This document shows, one piece after another, positions 33,078 to 41,768 of a stretch of DNA of 64,000 nt. Both the position numbers and the translations under genes were made by a program. Numbering within the stretch: the first letter of the stretch is position 1; each line of letters starts with the position of its first letter. The stretch is from NCBI RefSeq assembly GCF_900451095.1, contig NZ_UGHV01000001.1:620001-684000 (forward strand), written 5' to 3'. Source of the stretch: Helicobacter canis (GTDB lineage: Bacteria; Campylobacterota; Campylobacteria; Campylobacterales; Helicobacteraceae). The notes under the pieces were generated by a model, which was given only the letters and a program-made list of their open reading frames with translations, was not told the DNA's origin and ran no database searches.

Positions 33078-33722
33078 CTAGAGCACCATAACTGCTAGCA
33101 GAGCGCATTCACACAGAGTTGTTTTGGTGCTAGGGGCGTGATATGTGCCTTTGCCCCCGCCCTTGCCTATGCGCTTATCATCGCGCCTAGAAGCTAGGAG
33201 GAATGAGAGGAAAAACCCAAGCATACCCCCGCAAATCACTTGGGCTATCGTGTGTCTTTTAGCATCAATCCTAGAGATCCCAACCACACTTGCGATCGCC
33301 AAGGCTGGCAGCCCCAAGCGCAGCCCATACCGCTTCTGCAAAAACCCTACCGCTGCAAAGGCTGAAGCCGTATGCCCACTAGGGAAGCCCTCGAAATTCT
33401 CACCATCTGGGCGTTTGGAGAGAGCTTGTATCCTAGGGCTAGAGGGTGCTAGAAAATGCAGGGCATACTTCACTGCATAAGTGCTAGCCACCACTGCTAC
33501 AAAGCCCACAGCCTGCTGCCTAGCCCCCACAAAATCGCGTAAAAAAATCGCATACACCAAGCTTGCCGCTGGCAAAAACTGCGCCACATCGCCAAACTTG
33601 CGCAAGCTGCTAGAATGCGTAGAGTTTGTAGCAATATTTTGCATTTCAATATCTTGCCTCTTTTGCTCAACCTCGCTATATGCTAGGCTTACAACTAGCA
33701 CAATAAACAACAATGCCTTCAT
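33078..33722 (-). CDS. PAP2-superfamily lipid phosphatase
   Basis: A 214-residue exported phosphatase. A signal peptide (MKALLFIVLVVSLAYS) is followed by the PAP2 motifs: KRPDGENFEG, PSGHTASAFAAVGF and SRIDAKRHTIAQ, with membrane helices around them. A Gly/Lys-rich tail and a last hydrophobic CALLAVMVL follow. It is probably a lipid A or undecaprenyl-phosphate phosphatase; the substrate is not shown. It lies between the oxidoreductase (60 bp) and the ATPase, whose start follows 1 bp after its stop. A second PAP2 gene sits at the far end of the sugar locus. Confidence 0.82.
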   Translation of the reverse strand: MKALLFIVLVVSLAYSEVEQKRQDIEMQNIATNSTHSSSLRKFGDVAQFLPAASLVYAIFLRDFVGARQQAVGFVAVVASTYAVKYALHFLAPSSPRIQALSKRPDGENFEGFPSGHTASAFAAVGFLQKRYGLRLGLPALAIASVVGISRIDAKRHTIAQVICGGMLGFFLSFLLASRRDDKRIGKGGGKGTYHAPSTKTTLCECALLAVMVL

Positions 33723-33782
33723 AGAAATCCTTAAGGTAAATTCTGCGCATTGTAGCGCATATCAAGGGGCTTGCGCAATCTC

Positions 33783-35579
33783 TTAGCGTAAAGTGGCTAC
33801 ATCGATTTGCTCTAGGATCTGGACTACACGCAAGGTGTGGCTGGCTAATTCTTGGCATATTTGTCCTTGTGTGATTTGGGCGTAAAAATGGGCGATGGAA
33901 GAGATAAGTGGCGGAGTGGTGGGGAGTTTAGCTTGGCTTGATTCTGGCGTTGGCTTTTGCTTGGTGGATTCGGCTTTTCTAAAGAAACCTGCTTCGGCTT
34001 CGCCTTGCACCGCTGCCGCTGGTTTTGGGCTAGAATCGGCGATTTCTGCGCGCGTGCTGCAGTTACATACGCCAAGTATGCGCCTTTGCACGCGCTTGAA
34101 AAGCCCCGATTCTATCTCCAAAATCCTAGAATCCTTTGGCTGCTTGCTAGAATCCGCTTTTTGTAATTCTGCGTTTGTATCAACAATCCTGCCGCCTGCG
34201 GCGTGGCTATCAAACACGCTTTGGGCGGTTTTGTCAAAAATCCTAGAATCCTGCGGCTGCTTGCTAGAGTCCACTTTTGCGCCTTTGTGGATTGCCACGC
34301 CGCTATCGCGGCTCGCAATGACGGAAAAATGGGCGTTAGGGCTAGAATCCTTTTTTTGTAATTTTGCGTTTTTATCAAAAGTGGATTCTAGGATTTGTGT
34401 CTTTGTTTGTGTGGATTGCCACGCCGACAAGTCGGCTCGCAATGACGATAAAAAAGCTTCATTACTAGAATCCACTTTTTGATTTGCGGCGGATTTTTCA
34501 CACCCAGCCCCTTTTTCTTCTTCAAGGATTCTAGGAGCTCTAAAGAAACCTGTTTGCGTGCCCCCGCCTTGCACCGCTGTCGCTTGTTTTCTAAAGAAGC
34601 TTCGCTTTGCGGTGGGGCTTTCAAAAGTGGATTCTAGGATTTGCGATGAGAAAGCAGGGTTGTGCAGTGGCGAGCAAGGAGATAAGACTTGGGTGTCTAT
34701 CGACGAAGCGAGCCACAAACTCCCTGCTTTATCGCGCAAAGCCGAATCCTCCCCAAACAAAGCCGAATCCATAGCAAACATAGCGAGTTTAGGATCTGCC
34801 ACCTCGTCATACACCACCCCTCTCCCACTCCTCCCCACGATCACCATTTCACGCACCTTTGTAGGCGAGAGCCAAGAGGTATGGATCGCAATAGTCGTGC
34901 GCGTATCCACCAAGCCTATGTCCGCCACAGCGCGATAGCCGCCTGCTTCCACCACCCTAGCAGAGGGCTTCATCTGCTCTAGCACGCCCGCCCCTAGCAC
35001 ATAGTCCAAAATCGCTATATCGTGCAAGGCAAGATCCCACACCACGCTTACTTCTTTTTGCAATCGCCCCAAGCTCTCACGCCGTGCGTGGATAGAGCAG
35101 ATCTCGCCTAGCTCGTGGATATGCGCCTTTAGCCACTGCACCGCTGGCGCATACAAAAAGATATGATCGCAATGCACCACCACACCCTGCCTAGCTGCTA
35201 GCTCATAGAGCAAGGCGCACTCTTTAGAGCTTAGAGCTAGGGGCTTTTCGACAAAGATGTGCTTTTTTGCTTCTAGGGCGGCTTTAGCTAGGGCAAAATG
35301 GCTAGCCGGGGGCGTGATGATAAACACCGCTTGTATCTGCCTATCTGCTAGCAAGGCTTCAAAGCTAGGATAGATATGCACGCTCGGGCAAGATTCTCGC
35401 GCCTTTTGCGCATTATCTAAATGGCTATCATACACACCTACAAGCTCAAACTCCGCGCTGTGTAGCACGCCTTTGCCATAAGGCTCTAGCACGCCTAAAT
35501 CCCGCGACTCTTGCGGCTTACACAAAGCACTTAGCACCTTTTCCCCCCAATATCCACACCCCACAAGCGCGCATTTCAT
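33783..35579 (-). CDS. Gfo/Idh/MocA-family oxidoreductase with ~280-residue repeat insertion
   Basis: An NAD(P)-dependent sugar dehydrogenase of 598 residues, about 330 in relatives. The N-terminal Rossmann domain has ALVGCGYWGEKVLSALC, IITPPASHFALAKAALEAKK and EKPLALSSKE. The catalytic domain shows WDLALHDIAILDYVLG. Residues ~263-546 are repeat modules (ILESTFESPTAKRSFFRK, SSLRADLSAWQSTQTKTQ, HKGAKVDSSKQPQ, LFKRVQRRILGVCN), after which the natural C-terminus IAHFYAQITQGQICQELASH resumes. Likely acts on a nucleotide sugar or inositol. It precedes the PAP2 gene and starts 2 bp after rimO. Confidence 0.82.
   Translation of the reverse strand: MKCALVGCGYWGEKVLSALCKPQESRDLGVLEPYGKGVLHSAEFELVGVYDSHLDNAQKARESCPSVHIYPSFEALLADRQIQAVFIITPPASHFALAKAALEAKKHIFVEKPLALSSKECALLYELAARQGVVVHCDHIFLYAPAVQWLKAHIHELGEICSIHARRESLGRLQKEVSVVWDLALHDIAILDYVLGAGVLEQMKPSARVVEAGGYRAVADIGLVDTRTTIAIHTSWLSPTKVREMVIVGRSGRGVVYDEVADPKLAMFAMDSALFGEDSALRDKAGSLWLASSIDTQVLSPCSPLHNPAFSSQILESTFESPTAKRSFFRKQATAVQGGGTQTGFFRAPRILEEEKGAGCEKSAANQKVDSSNEAFLSSLRADLSAWQSTQTKTQILESTFDKNAKLQKKDSSPNAHFSVIASRDSGVAIHKGAKVDSSKQPQDSRIFDKTAQSVFDSHAAGGRIVDTNAELQKADSSKQPKDSRILEIESGLFKRVQRRILGVCNCSTRAEIADSSPKPAAAVQGEAEAGFFRKAESTKQKPTPESSQAKLPTTPPLISSIAHFYAQITQGQICQELASHTLRVVQILEQIDVATLR
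33940..34790 (-). repeat. Repeat block inserted in frame in the Gfo/Idh/MocA oxidoreductase
   Basis: About 850 bp. A 193-bp stretch (33946-34138) is identical by eye to 28573-28765 in the leader ORF. It includes the hairpin-forming GCATACTTGGCGTATG module, repeated TAGAATCC cores, and the GTCATTGCGAG family in both orientations. Confidence 0.8.
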
Positions 35580-35581
35580 CG

Positions 35582-36997
35582 CTATAACTTCCTAAGCGCA
35601 CTACCTAGGAGCATTGTGTCCTTTGCCTGTGTGATTTGCACTTCATATAGCCCGGGCGCAAGCCCACTAGAATCCACTTGCGCCTCTAGGCTAGGATCTA
35701 GCTCGTTTATCAAAATCTCCCCATCAATCTCTAGCCCCCACCTATGATCTCGCGCGCTGTAAAAATACTCGCTTACCGCACTTTTAGACTCTATAAATGC
35801 CTGCACTGTCGCACCTTGCAGGGCTTTGGCACGCTCTTTTGCCTGCTTTGCTAAAAGCTTTTGCAAGATCTTTAGCCTAGCATTGGTGATCTTCGTGGGG
35901 ACTATGCCGCTCATCGTATGCGCTAGCGTGCCTTCTTCACTAGAAAACGCAAAGAGATTGACACAATCAAACACCCCTTCTTCTAAAAACTCTTGCAACT
36001 GCGCAAACTCCCCCTCACTCTCGCCCGGATGCCCTATGATAAAGGTGCTGCGCAAAAAGGCATTGGGTGCTTCTTTCATAAGTCTTAGTAGCTCTCTAGC
36101 TTGCGTGCTTGTGTGGTTGCGGCGCATTCGTTTTAGCATATCATCTGCGATATGCTGCAAGGGCATATCAAAGTAGTTTTGCACGATGGGCGAGCTAATC
36201 ATCGCTTCGATGAGCTTGGGGCTTGTGGTGGTGGGGTAGAGATAGTGGATTCTAGCATTTTGGGCGATATTTTGCGTATCTAGGGCTTTTATGAGCTGGA
36301 TTAGCCCGTCTGTTTGCCCTTGATCGCGCAAGTAGGAGCTAGAATCTTGGGCGATGAAGCTAAAATCCACAAAGCCCTGCTTGGCTAGGCTCTCCACCTC
36401 GCGTAAAATAGAGGCGATAGGGCGGGATTGGAGCTTGCCTTTAAAGCTTGGGATCGCGCAAAAGGAGCAGAGCTGATTGCAGCCTTCAGAGAGCTTGATA
36501 TAGGCGTGTAGGCGGGAGTTTGCGATGACTCGCTTATGTGTTTCATCTGCTAAAAAGACTTTGTCCTTACTAGAGGCGATCCTGCTAGCTTGCGCCGCAC
36601 TCTTAGGGCTTGTAGCAAAGGTATTAGGAGCAGCAAAAAAGCGCGGAAGGCTAAAGCCCTTTTGCTCTAAAAGCGTGTCGATTTTAGCGTAATCGCGCAC
36701 GCCGATGATTAAGTCAATCTCTGGGATTTCTTGCTCTAGCTCTGTGGCATATCGCTCGCTTAGGCAGCCGCTTACCACAAGTAGCGCGCCCTTTTTACGC
36801 GCATTTGCCGCTTCTAGGATCGTTTGGATACTCTCTTGCTTTGCTGCTTGGATAAAGCCACAAGTATTGATGATAATCACATCTGCCCTAGCTATATCAT
36901 CGCTTATTTCACACGCTCCAAGCCGCCCTAGCATAACCTCGCTATCGACAAGGTTTTTCGTGCAGCCAAGCGAGATTAGATGAAGTAAGGGGCGCAT
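35582..36997 (-). CDS. rimO: Ribosomal protein S12 methylthiotransferase
   Basis: RimO is a radical-SAM enzyme that methylthiolates Asp of ribosomal protein S12. The 471-residue ORF has an N-terminal UPF0004 domain (HLISLGCTKNLVDSE, NTCGFIQAAKQESI), the radical-SAM triad CNQLCSFCAIPSFKG, HYLYPTTTSPKL, and a C-terminal TRAM domain. The three N-terminal cysteines that bind the auxiliary cluster are present. It overlaps the class V aminotransferase by one base (TAATG). A short variable segment at about residues 125-150 separates the first two domains. Confidence 0.95.
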   Translation of the reverse strand: MRPLLHLISLGCTKNLVDSEVMLGRLGACEISDDIARADVIIINTCGFIQAAKQESIQTILEAANARKKGALLVVSGCLSERYATELEQEIPEIDLIIGVRDYAKIDTLLEQKGFSLPRFFAAPNTFATSPKSAAQASRIASSKDKVFLADETHKRVIANSRLHAYIKLSEGCNQLCSFCAIPSFKGKLQSRPIASILREVESLAKQGFVDFSFIAQDSSSYLRDQGQTDGLIQLIKALDTQNIAQNARIHYLYPTTTSPKLIEAMISSPIVQNYFDMPLQHIADDMLKRMRRNHTSTQARELLRLMKEAPNAFLRSTFIIGHPGESEGEFAQLQEFLEEGVFDCVNLFAFSSEEGTLAHTMSGIVPTKITNARLKILQKLLAKQAKERAKALQGATVQAFIESKSAVSEYFYSARDHRWGLEIDGEILINELDPSLEAQVDSSGLAPGLYEVQITQAKDTMLLGSALRKL

Positions 36998-38190
36998 TAT
37001 AGGGCTTTTTGCGCTTGTAGAGAGGCAAAAAAGCTTGCATTGCCTACGCCATCAAAGCTGCGTAGCCCAAGCGTATCTAGGCTTAGCTCTAGTGCGTTTA
37101 TCACATAGCTTGCTTCATAGATATGGATAAGCCCCATATGATTGATACGGAAAATGCTATCTTTGATATGGTCTTGCCCAGCGGCGACATTCACGCCTAG
37201 GGCTTTCATACTTGCGCGGATTTCTGCGGCTTTTGCGTGGGCTATGGCACTCATCGCTAGGGCAGGGGATTTGGGATAGAGAGATAAGCCTAGCGCGGCT
37301 ATGGCTTCACGCGTGGCTAGGGCTAGGGCTTTTGTGTGGGTATATGCTTTGGCAAAGCCCTGCTGCAATAGCGCAGGGTCTAGCTCTTGTGCAAAAGTGG
37401 ATTCTAGGGCGGAGTCTAAATTGGAGCTAGCTAGGGCTTGGACTATTTCAAAATACCGCACAAGCCCGGTGATAAGTGTGGTCGGCGCGGTCCAAGCGGT
37501 GGTGTTTTTGCGCTGGTTTTTTCGCTCTGTAAGGAAGTGAAAGTAGAGCCCGCCTCTGTGTGTGGGGCGATTTTCTAACGCCTCTAATGCTCTTTGTGAA
37601 AGCCCCACGATACTCATACCCGGTGGGAGCATAAATGCCTTTTGACTTCCGCCGATTAGGACATCAATATGCGTAGTATCAAGTGGCTCAACGCCCATAG
37701 CCGTAATGGCATCAGCGATGATGATAATATCCTGCCTATATGTCTTCACTTCACGCGCGATTTGCTCCAAAGGCAGCCGCAGCCCCCCAGCAGACTCACA
37801 CACTTGCAGGGCTAGAGTATCAATGCTAGGATCGCTCTGCAAAGCTTCTAGCACTTCTTGCACGCTTATGGGCGTGTCCCACTCTGTGGCAAGCTCGGTG
37901 TGGGGGAGGTTGTTTGCTAGCGCGATCTTGCCCCACCTTTGCCCAAACTTCCCGCAGCTAATGCTAAGGAGCTTGCTATGGCAAAATTGCAGCACACTTG
38001 CTTCCATAGCTCCTGTGCCGCTGCTTGCTAGTAGAAGCACTTCTTCCATATTAAGCATTGCTTGTAGCCCTAGCCTAGCCTTGGCAAAAATGCTTTCAAA
38101 CTCCTTGGTGCGGTGATGAAGCGTGGGGGTCGCCATCGCGTGGCGGATAGATTCTGGCGTGGGGGTTGGTCCGGGGGTAAAAAGTAGCAT
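36997..38190 (-). CDS. Class V PLP aminotransferase (alanine-glyoxylate / serine-pyruvate family)
   Basis: A 397-residue fold-type I PLP enzyme. Motifs: LFTPGPTPTPESIRHAM, LASSGTGAMEA, ADAITAMGVEPLD and the PLP lysine in GGSQKAFMLPPG. It matches the Helicobacter homologue of serine-pyruvate aminotransferase (also annotated as a hydrogenase small subunit relative in older records). A short LDSALESTFAQELDPAL at about residues 260-275 reads as a small repeat-core insertion. It is the first gene of a long minus-strand operon starting from a divergent promoter shared with purH. Confidence 0.85.
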   Translation of the reverse strand: MLLFTPGPTPTPESIRHAMATPTLHHRTKEFESIFAKARLGLQAMLNMEEVLLLASSGTGAMEASVLQFCHSKLLSISCGKFGQRWGKIALANNLPHTELATEWDTPISVQEVLEALQSDPSIDTLALQVCESAGGLRLPLEQIAREVKTYRQDIIIIADAITAMGVEPLDTTHIDVLIGGSQKAFMLPPGMSIVGLSQRALEALENRPTHRGGLYFHFLTERKNQRKNTTAWTAPTTLITGLVRYFEIVQALASSNLDSALESTFAQELDPALLQQGFAKAYTHTKALALATREAIAALGLSLYPKSPALAMSAIAHAKAAEIRASMKALGVNVAAGQDHIKDSIFRINHMGLIHIYEASYVINALELSLDTLGLRSFDGVGNASFFASLQAQKAL

Positions 38191-38225
38191 AGAAGTCCTT
38201 ATCGCGCTAGATTTGTGAAGCGGGC

Positions 38226-38231
38226 ATTATA
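38226..38231 (-). promoter_or_regulatory. -10 box of the class V aminotransferase operon
   Basis: TATAAT on the minus strand, 36 bp before the ATG at 38190. It lies 26 bp from the opposing purH box, so the two promoters probably influence each other. Confidence 0.55.
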
Positions 38232-38257
38232 GCATTAAATATTTAAGCCCTTAGCGA

Positions 38258-38263
38258 TATAAT
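38258..38263 (+). promoter_or_regulatory. -10 box of purH
   Basis: TATAAT on the plus strand, followed by a ~115-nt leader. The leader contains a short hairpin, GATTGT-GCTA-ACAATC (38320-38335), and a partial TAGAATCCA core. Confidence 0.55.
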
Positions 38264-38319
38264 ACGCCTTAAACAAAGCTTTGACAAAGCTAGATCTAGT
38301 TGCTTCCTTGCATTTGCGA

Positions 38320-38335
38320 GATTGTGCTAACAATC
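38320..38335 (+). repeat. Small hairpin in purH leader
   Basis: Six-base arms GATTGT and ACAATC around a GCTA loop, embedded in a degenerate GCGAG...GTGGCGAG repeat copy. It is followed by AGGCAAAGCCTAGAATCC. Too short to be a terminator; probably a decayed dispersed repeat. Confidence 0.4.
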
Positions 38336-38384
38336 GTGGCGAGTAAGGCAAAGCCTAGAATCCAACTCAAACAGAAAGGTTACT

Positions 38385-39983
38385 ATGATGAAAAAAGCCC
38401 TCCTTAGTGTCAGTGATAAAAGTGGCATTGTAGAATTTGCTAGAGAGCTTACGCAGCTAGGCTTTGAGATTTTATCCACAGGTGGCACGCTACAAGCCCT
38501 CCTAGCAGCTAATATACAAGCCACAGAGGTAAGCTCCTATACACAAAGCCCAGAGCTCTTTGATGGCAGGGTCAAAACACTGCACCCTAAAATCCACGGC
38601 GGTATTTTGCACCGCAGGGATAACGCCAAAGATTTGGAGCAAGCAAAGGCGCATAATATACACGCCATCGATCTTGTGTGTGTCAATCTCTATCCATTTT
38701 ATGAAACCACCCAGCGCACTAATGATTTTGATGAGATTATAGAAAATATCGATATAGGTGGTCCTAGTATGGTGCGAGCCGCGGCGAAGGCGTATCAATC
38801 TGTGCTAGTCATCACAAGCCCTAGCGATTATCCTAGCATTATCACCGCGCTAAAAAATGGGCAAAATACCCTAGAGCTTAGGCAGCAAATGATGATAAAA
38901 GCCTTTAGCCACACCGCCCACTATGATGTAACCATTGCTAATTATATGAATACGCGCTTTTGCGATGGCTTTGGGGAGAGGGTGTTTATCAGCGGGAAAA
39001 AGGTGCTGCAAACGCGCTATGGTGAGAACCCCCACCAAAAAGGCGCGTTGTATGAGTTTGATAGCTTTTATAGCCGCAATTTACGCATACTCAAAGGCGA
39101 GCCAAGCTTCAATAACTTTACCGATATTTATAGCGCGCTGCGTTTAGCCTCTAGCTTTGGGGATAAAAAGGCAGTAAGTATCATCAAGCACGGCAATCCT
39201 TGCGGCTTTGCGATGAAAGAGAGCCTGCTAGAATCCTACCAAGCAGCCCTAGCGTGCGATAGTGTGAGCGCGTATGGTGGCGTGGTAGCAGTAAATGGCG
39301 TAGTCGATCAAGCCCTAGCACAAGAGATGAGCAAGACATTCATCGAAGTGCTAGTGGCAAGTGATATTACCCAAGAAGCCCTAGAGATTTTCGCACCAAA
39401 AAAGAGAATGAAAATCTTCGCCCTAGCCTCCGCCGCGCTAGAATCCACTTTAGAATCCACCTCCAAAAAATCCCTAGAATCCACTTTTGCCCCAGCCCTA
39501 GCCCTGCCACTAGATCCTATGGACTTTAAGCATATTGGCGGAGGCTTTGTCTATCAGCAGAGTGATCACATCACAAGCGATGAGCTAGCAAATGCCACGC
39601 TTAAGAGTCAAGCCATAGCAGATCCTAGCACGCTACAAGATCTGCATATCGCCTACACAATCGCCGCACTTACTAAGTCTAATTGCATAACTTATGTCAA
39701 AGATAGCACGCTAATTGCCATAGGTATGGGTATGACAAGCAGGGTCGATGCCCAGCGCGCCGCCCTTGCTAAAGCGCACGATATGGGGCTTGACACCACA
39801 GGGTGTGCTATGGCAAGTGAAGCATTTTTCCCATTCCGTGATAGTGTGGATCTAGCTGCCAAAGCAGGCGTTAGAGCCATAATCCAGCCCGGCGGTAGCC
39901 TGCGTGATGAAGAAGTGATAAACGCGGCAGATGAGCATAAGATCGCGCTTTATTTTACCGGTGTGAGGCATTTCTTGCACTAA
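38385..39983 (+). CDS. purH: Bifunctional AICAR transformylase / IMP cyclohydrolase
   Basis: PurH performs the last two steps of IMP synthesis. N-terminal cyclohydrolase ([34 protein letters not shown]) and C-terminal transformylase ([10 protein letters not shown], the catalytic Lys-His pair, and [18 protein letters not shown]). Length 532, slightly over the usual ~510. An extra [18 protein letters not shown] at about residues 350-368 is repeat-core sequence inserted in a loop of the transformylase domain. A good AAAGG precedes the ATG; the neighbouring ATG three bases later is an alternative. Confidence 0.95.
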   Translation: MMKKALLSVSDKSGIVEFARELTQLGFEILSTGGTLQALLAANIQATEVSSYTQSPELFDGRVKTLHPKIHGGILHRRDNAKDLEQAKAHNIHAIDLVCVNLYPFYETTQRTNDFDEIIENIDIGGPSMVRAAAKAYQSVLVITSPSDYPSIITALKNGQNTLELRQQMMIKAFSHTAHYDVTIANYMNTRFCDGFGERVFISGKKVLQTRYGENPHQKGALYEFDSFYSRNLRILKGEPSFNNFTDIYSALRLASSFGDKKAVSIIKHGNPCGFAMKESLLESYQAALACDSVSAYGGVVAVNGVVDQALAQEMSKTFIEVLVASDITQEALEIFAPKKRMKIFALASAALESTLESTSKKSLESTFAPALALPLDPMDFKHIGGGFVYQQSDHITSDELANATLKSQAIADPSTLQDLHIAYTIAALTKSNCITYVKDSTLIAIGMGMTSRVDAQRAALAKAHDMGLDTTGCAMASEAFFPFRDSVDLAAKAGVRAIIQPGGSLRDEEVINAADEHKIALYFTGVRHFLH

Positions 39984-40236
39984 TGCAGCAAAGTGGATTC
40001 TAGGGATTCAGCTTGTGGGCTAGAATCGCGGATTCTGCGGCTAGTGATTCAGTCTTGGGCGAGCAATGCGATTGATTACGCGATTTTTTGGGCAACCGCA
40101 GACCTCTAGTCTAGCTCTACCCAAAAAATCGCGTAAAACAAGCGAAGCGAAGTTTCTTTAGAAAACAACCACAGCCCCACCGCAACCCTTAGAATCATTA
40201 TGATACAAAACGATTGTAAAAAGTGGATTCTAGGGC
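39984..40236. repeat. Convergent intergenic region made of repeat modules
   Basis: The 253 bp between purH and the ThrE-like gene contain GTGGATTCTAG cores at both ends, an AAGCGAAGCGAAGTTTCTTTAGAAAAC module, and the large hairpin given separately. No ORF of its own. Confidence 0.65.
40077..40135. terminator. Large hairpin between convergent genes, possible bidirectional terminator
   Basis: Perfect 16-bp arms, TACGCGATTTTTTGGG (40077-40092) and CCCAAAAAATCGCGTA (40120-40135), enclose 27 nt including GACCTCTAGTCTAGCTC. A related module with GGTCTGCGGTT and an AAATTTGCTAAA arm lies inside the epimerase insertion near 21713-21830, so this hairpin is a repeat family member placed where a terminator would be useful. 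Confidence 0.55.
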
Positions 40237-40803
40237 TTAGTGGTCGCGCATTGAGAGCTTTTTAAGCCCTCTTGTCATCATAAAGCTCTGCTCATAAAAG
40301 ATAGAAAATACAATAAGCACGCCTGCTACAAGAGCCAAAGAGACAGAGAACATAATCGTAAAATTATCAAAAAAGAGCAGCAAATAATCGAGCCGCGCCT
40401 TATCATCGCGCTGCTGCACAAATGTGAGTAGCGATAAGATACTTTTATATCCATAGCTTCCCGGAAACATCGGCAGAAGAGAGGGGAAGACGATCACTTC
40501 TATGGGAGCTTTGACGCGCTTTGCCACCACGATCGCCAAAAGCCCTATACACAAGCTCGCGCAAAAGCTCGCCCCCACGAAGCTAACAATGGGCAGCTGC
40601 ATAAGCCCAAAGCGGATATTGTAGCCAAGCCCAGCAAAAAGCGCACTCCAAAAAATCGTGCGCTTGAGTGGATTAAGCCCATAAGCAAAGCCAAGCCCCG
40701 CGATAAAGGCAAAGACAAAATCCACAAGCATTTCCATAATGAGCGAATCGTGCCACGAGGTCGCATACAGCACTTCTTGGATATGGGGATAAAGCTCTAG
40801 CAT
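40237..40803 (-). CDS. Threonine/serine exporter small subunit (ThrE_2-like membrane protein)
   Basis: An integral membrane protein of 188 residues, start chosen as the ATG that overlaps the upstream TGA (TGATG): MLELYPHIQEVLYATS. Several hydrophobic helices (LVDFVFAFIAGLGFAYGL, VSLALVAGVLIVFSIFY) and FPSLLPMFPGSYGYKSI, typical of the second half of split ThrE exporters. It should pair with the next gene in the inner membrane. Substrate unproven. Confidence 0.8.
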   Translation of the reverse strand: MLELYPHIQEVLYATSWHDSLIMEMLVDFVFAFIAGLGFAYGLNPLKRTIFWSALFAGLGYNIRFGLMQLPIVSFVGASFCASLCIGLLAIVVAKRVKAPIEVIVFPSLLPMFPGSYGYKSILSLLTFVQQRDDKARLDYLLLFFDNFTIMFSVSLALVAGVLIVFSIFYEQSFMMTRGLKKLSMRDH

Positions 40804-41666
40804 CACAGCACACTCGCATTTGTGATAGCTAGCGTGAGATACACGCCTGCTGCGATACACATCATAAGCACCATCATATTGATAAGTCGGCTGATACCCA
40901 TAAGGGTGTTTTCGTGGATAATATCTACAAAGGCGTTTAAAATCAGCGCACCCGGGATTAGATACAAAATACTGCCGCCAATGGCTACACCCGGGGTCTT
41001 GCTAAGTCCTAGCCACACGCCAATATAAGCGACAAATGAGACGATAAAGGAGGCAAAGAGTAGCTGGGCGCGATTGTCTAGGCGGATTTTGTTAAAGAAA
41101 TTGCGCATAAAAAACCCCATAAAAGTCCCCACAAATATACATAAAAGCGCGCCAAAATCTCCATCAAATAGCTTGCAAAATGTCGCATTTCCTAGCGGGA
41201 TAAGCAGCGCACCTAGCACTAAAGAGCGCGATTTTTTCGCGCAGATATAGGAAAAATGCTCCTTTGCTTCTTGCAAGGAGATATTTTCATCATAGATTTG
41301 CCAGCTTAGTGCGCTAAGGTTTGAGATAAGCGAGAGATCCATACCTAGGTGCATATTTTTGATCACTTGTGTGCGGCGGTTGTTGTAATTTTTTTTATCA
41401 GCGATATTGATTGTGATGTATTGTAAAAACACGCTTAAATGCACTTCATAGCCAAAGCTCTGCCCGATTCTATTGGTGCATTTAATCACGCGTGCCGTGT
41501 AGGCTCCGCTTTGTAGCAAGGCACTAGAGTAGGCACACAGAAAGTCGCATATCTCTTCTATCGGGGGTTTTTGTAGGGATTTTTGGGATTGTGGCAGATG
41601 GGATTGTGGTGGGCTGGGCTGTGGGGAGTGATGGGAAGAGTCCTTTGGGGTGTGGGGCTTGCTCAT
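40803..41666 (-). CDS. Threonine/serine exporter large subunit (ThrE / DUF1212 family)
   Basis: A 287-residue ThrE-family membrane protein. The N-terminal tail is Ser/Pro/His/Gln-rich and unlike the rest. The cytoplasmic domain then shows FLCAYSSALLQSGAYTARVI and VHLSVFLQYITINI, the family hallmarks, followed by about five membrane helices (FCKLFDGDFGALLCIFVG and others). Together with the downstream small gene, with which it overlaps TGATG, it forms a split exporter. In Corynebacterium ThrE exports L-threonine and L-serine. Confidence 0.82.
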   Translation of the reverse strand: MSKPHTPKDSSHHSPQPSPPQSHLPQSQKSLQKPPIEEICDFLCAYSSALLQSGAYTARVIKCTNRIGQSFGYEVHLSVFLQYITINIADKKNYNNRRTQVIKNMHLGMDLSLISNLSALSWQIYDENISLQEAKEHFSYICAKKSRSLVLGALLIPLGNATFCKLFDGDFGALLCIFVGTFMGFFMRNFFNKIRLDNRAQLLFASFIVSFVAYIGVWLGLSKTPGVAIGGSILYLIPGALILNAFVDIIHENTLMGISRLINMMVLMMCIAAGVYLTLAITNASVL

Positions 41667-41729
41667 AGGATCTCCGGCGTGTGAGTTTGGGCGCGATTGT
41701 AATGTATTTTTTATTAAGATTGCATAAGC

Positions 41730-41735
41730 TATAAA
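41730..41735 (+). promoter_or_regulatory. -10 box of the deaminase gene
   Basis: TATAAA on plus, 33 bp before the ATG at 41769, with AAGGA just before the start. A minus-strand TACAAT at 41696-41701 could serve the ThrE operon. Confidence 0.45.
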
Positions 41736-41768
41736 GCAGAATCTAGCTAGAGTGTGTAAGGAATAGCG

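Noticed and set aside
13474-35579. Insertion sequence or transposon
   Set aside because: No transposase, no terminal inverted repeats of IS type and no target duplications could be made out. The units are short and modular.
38281-38384. Riboswitch in the purH leader
   Set aside because: The only structure is a six-base hairpin inside a decayed repeat. No purine riboswitch features are visible.
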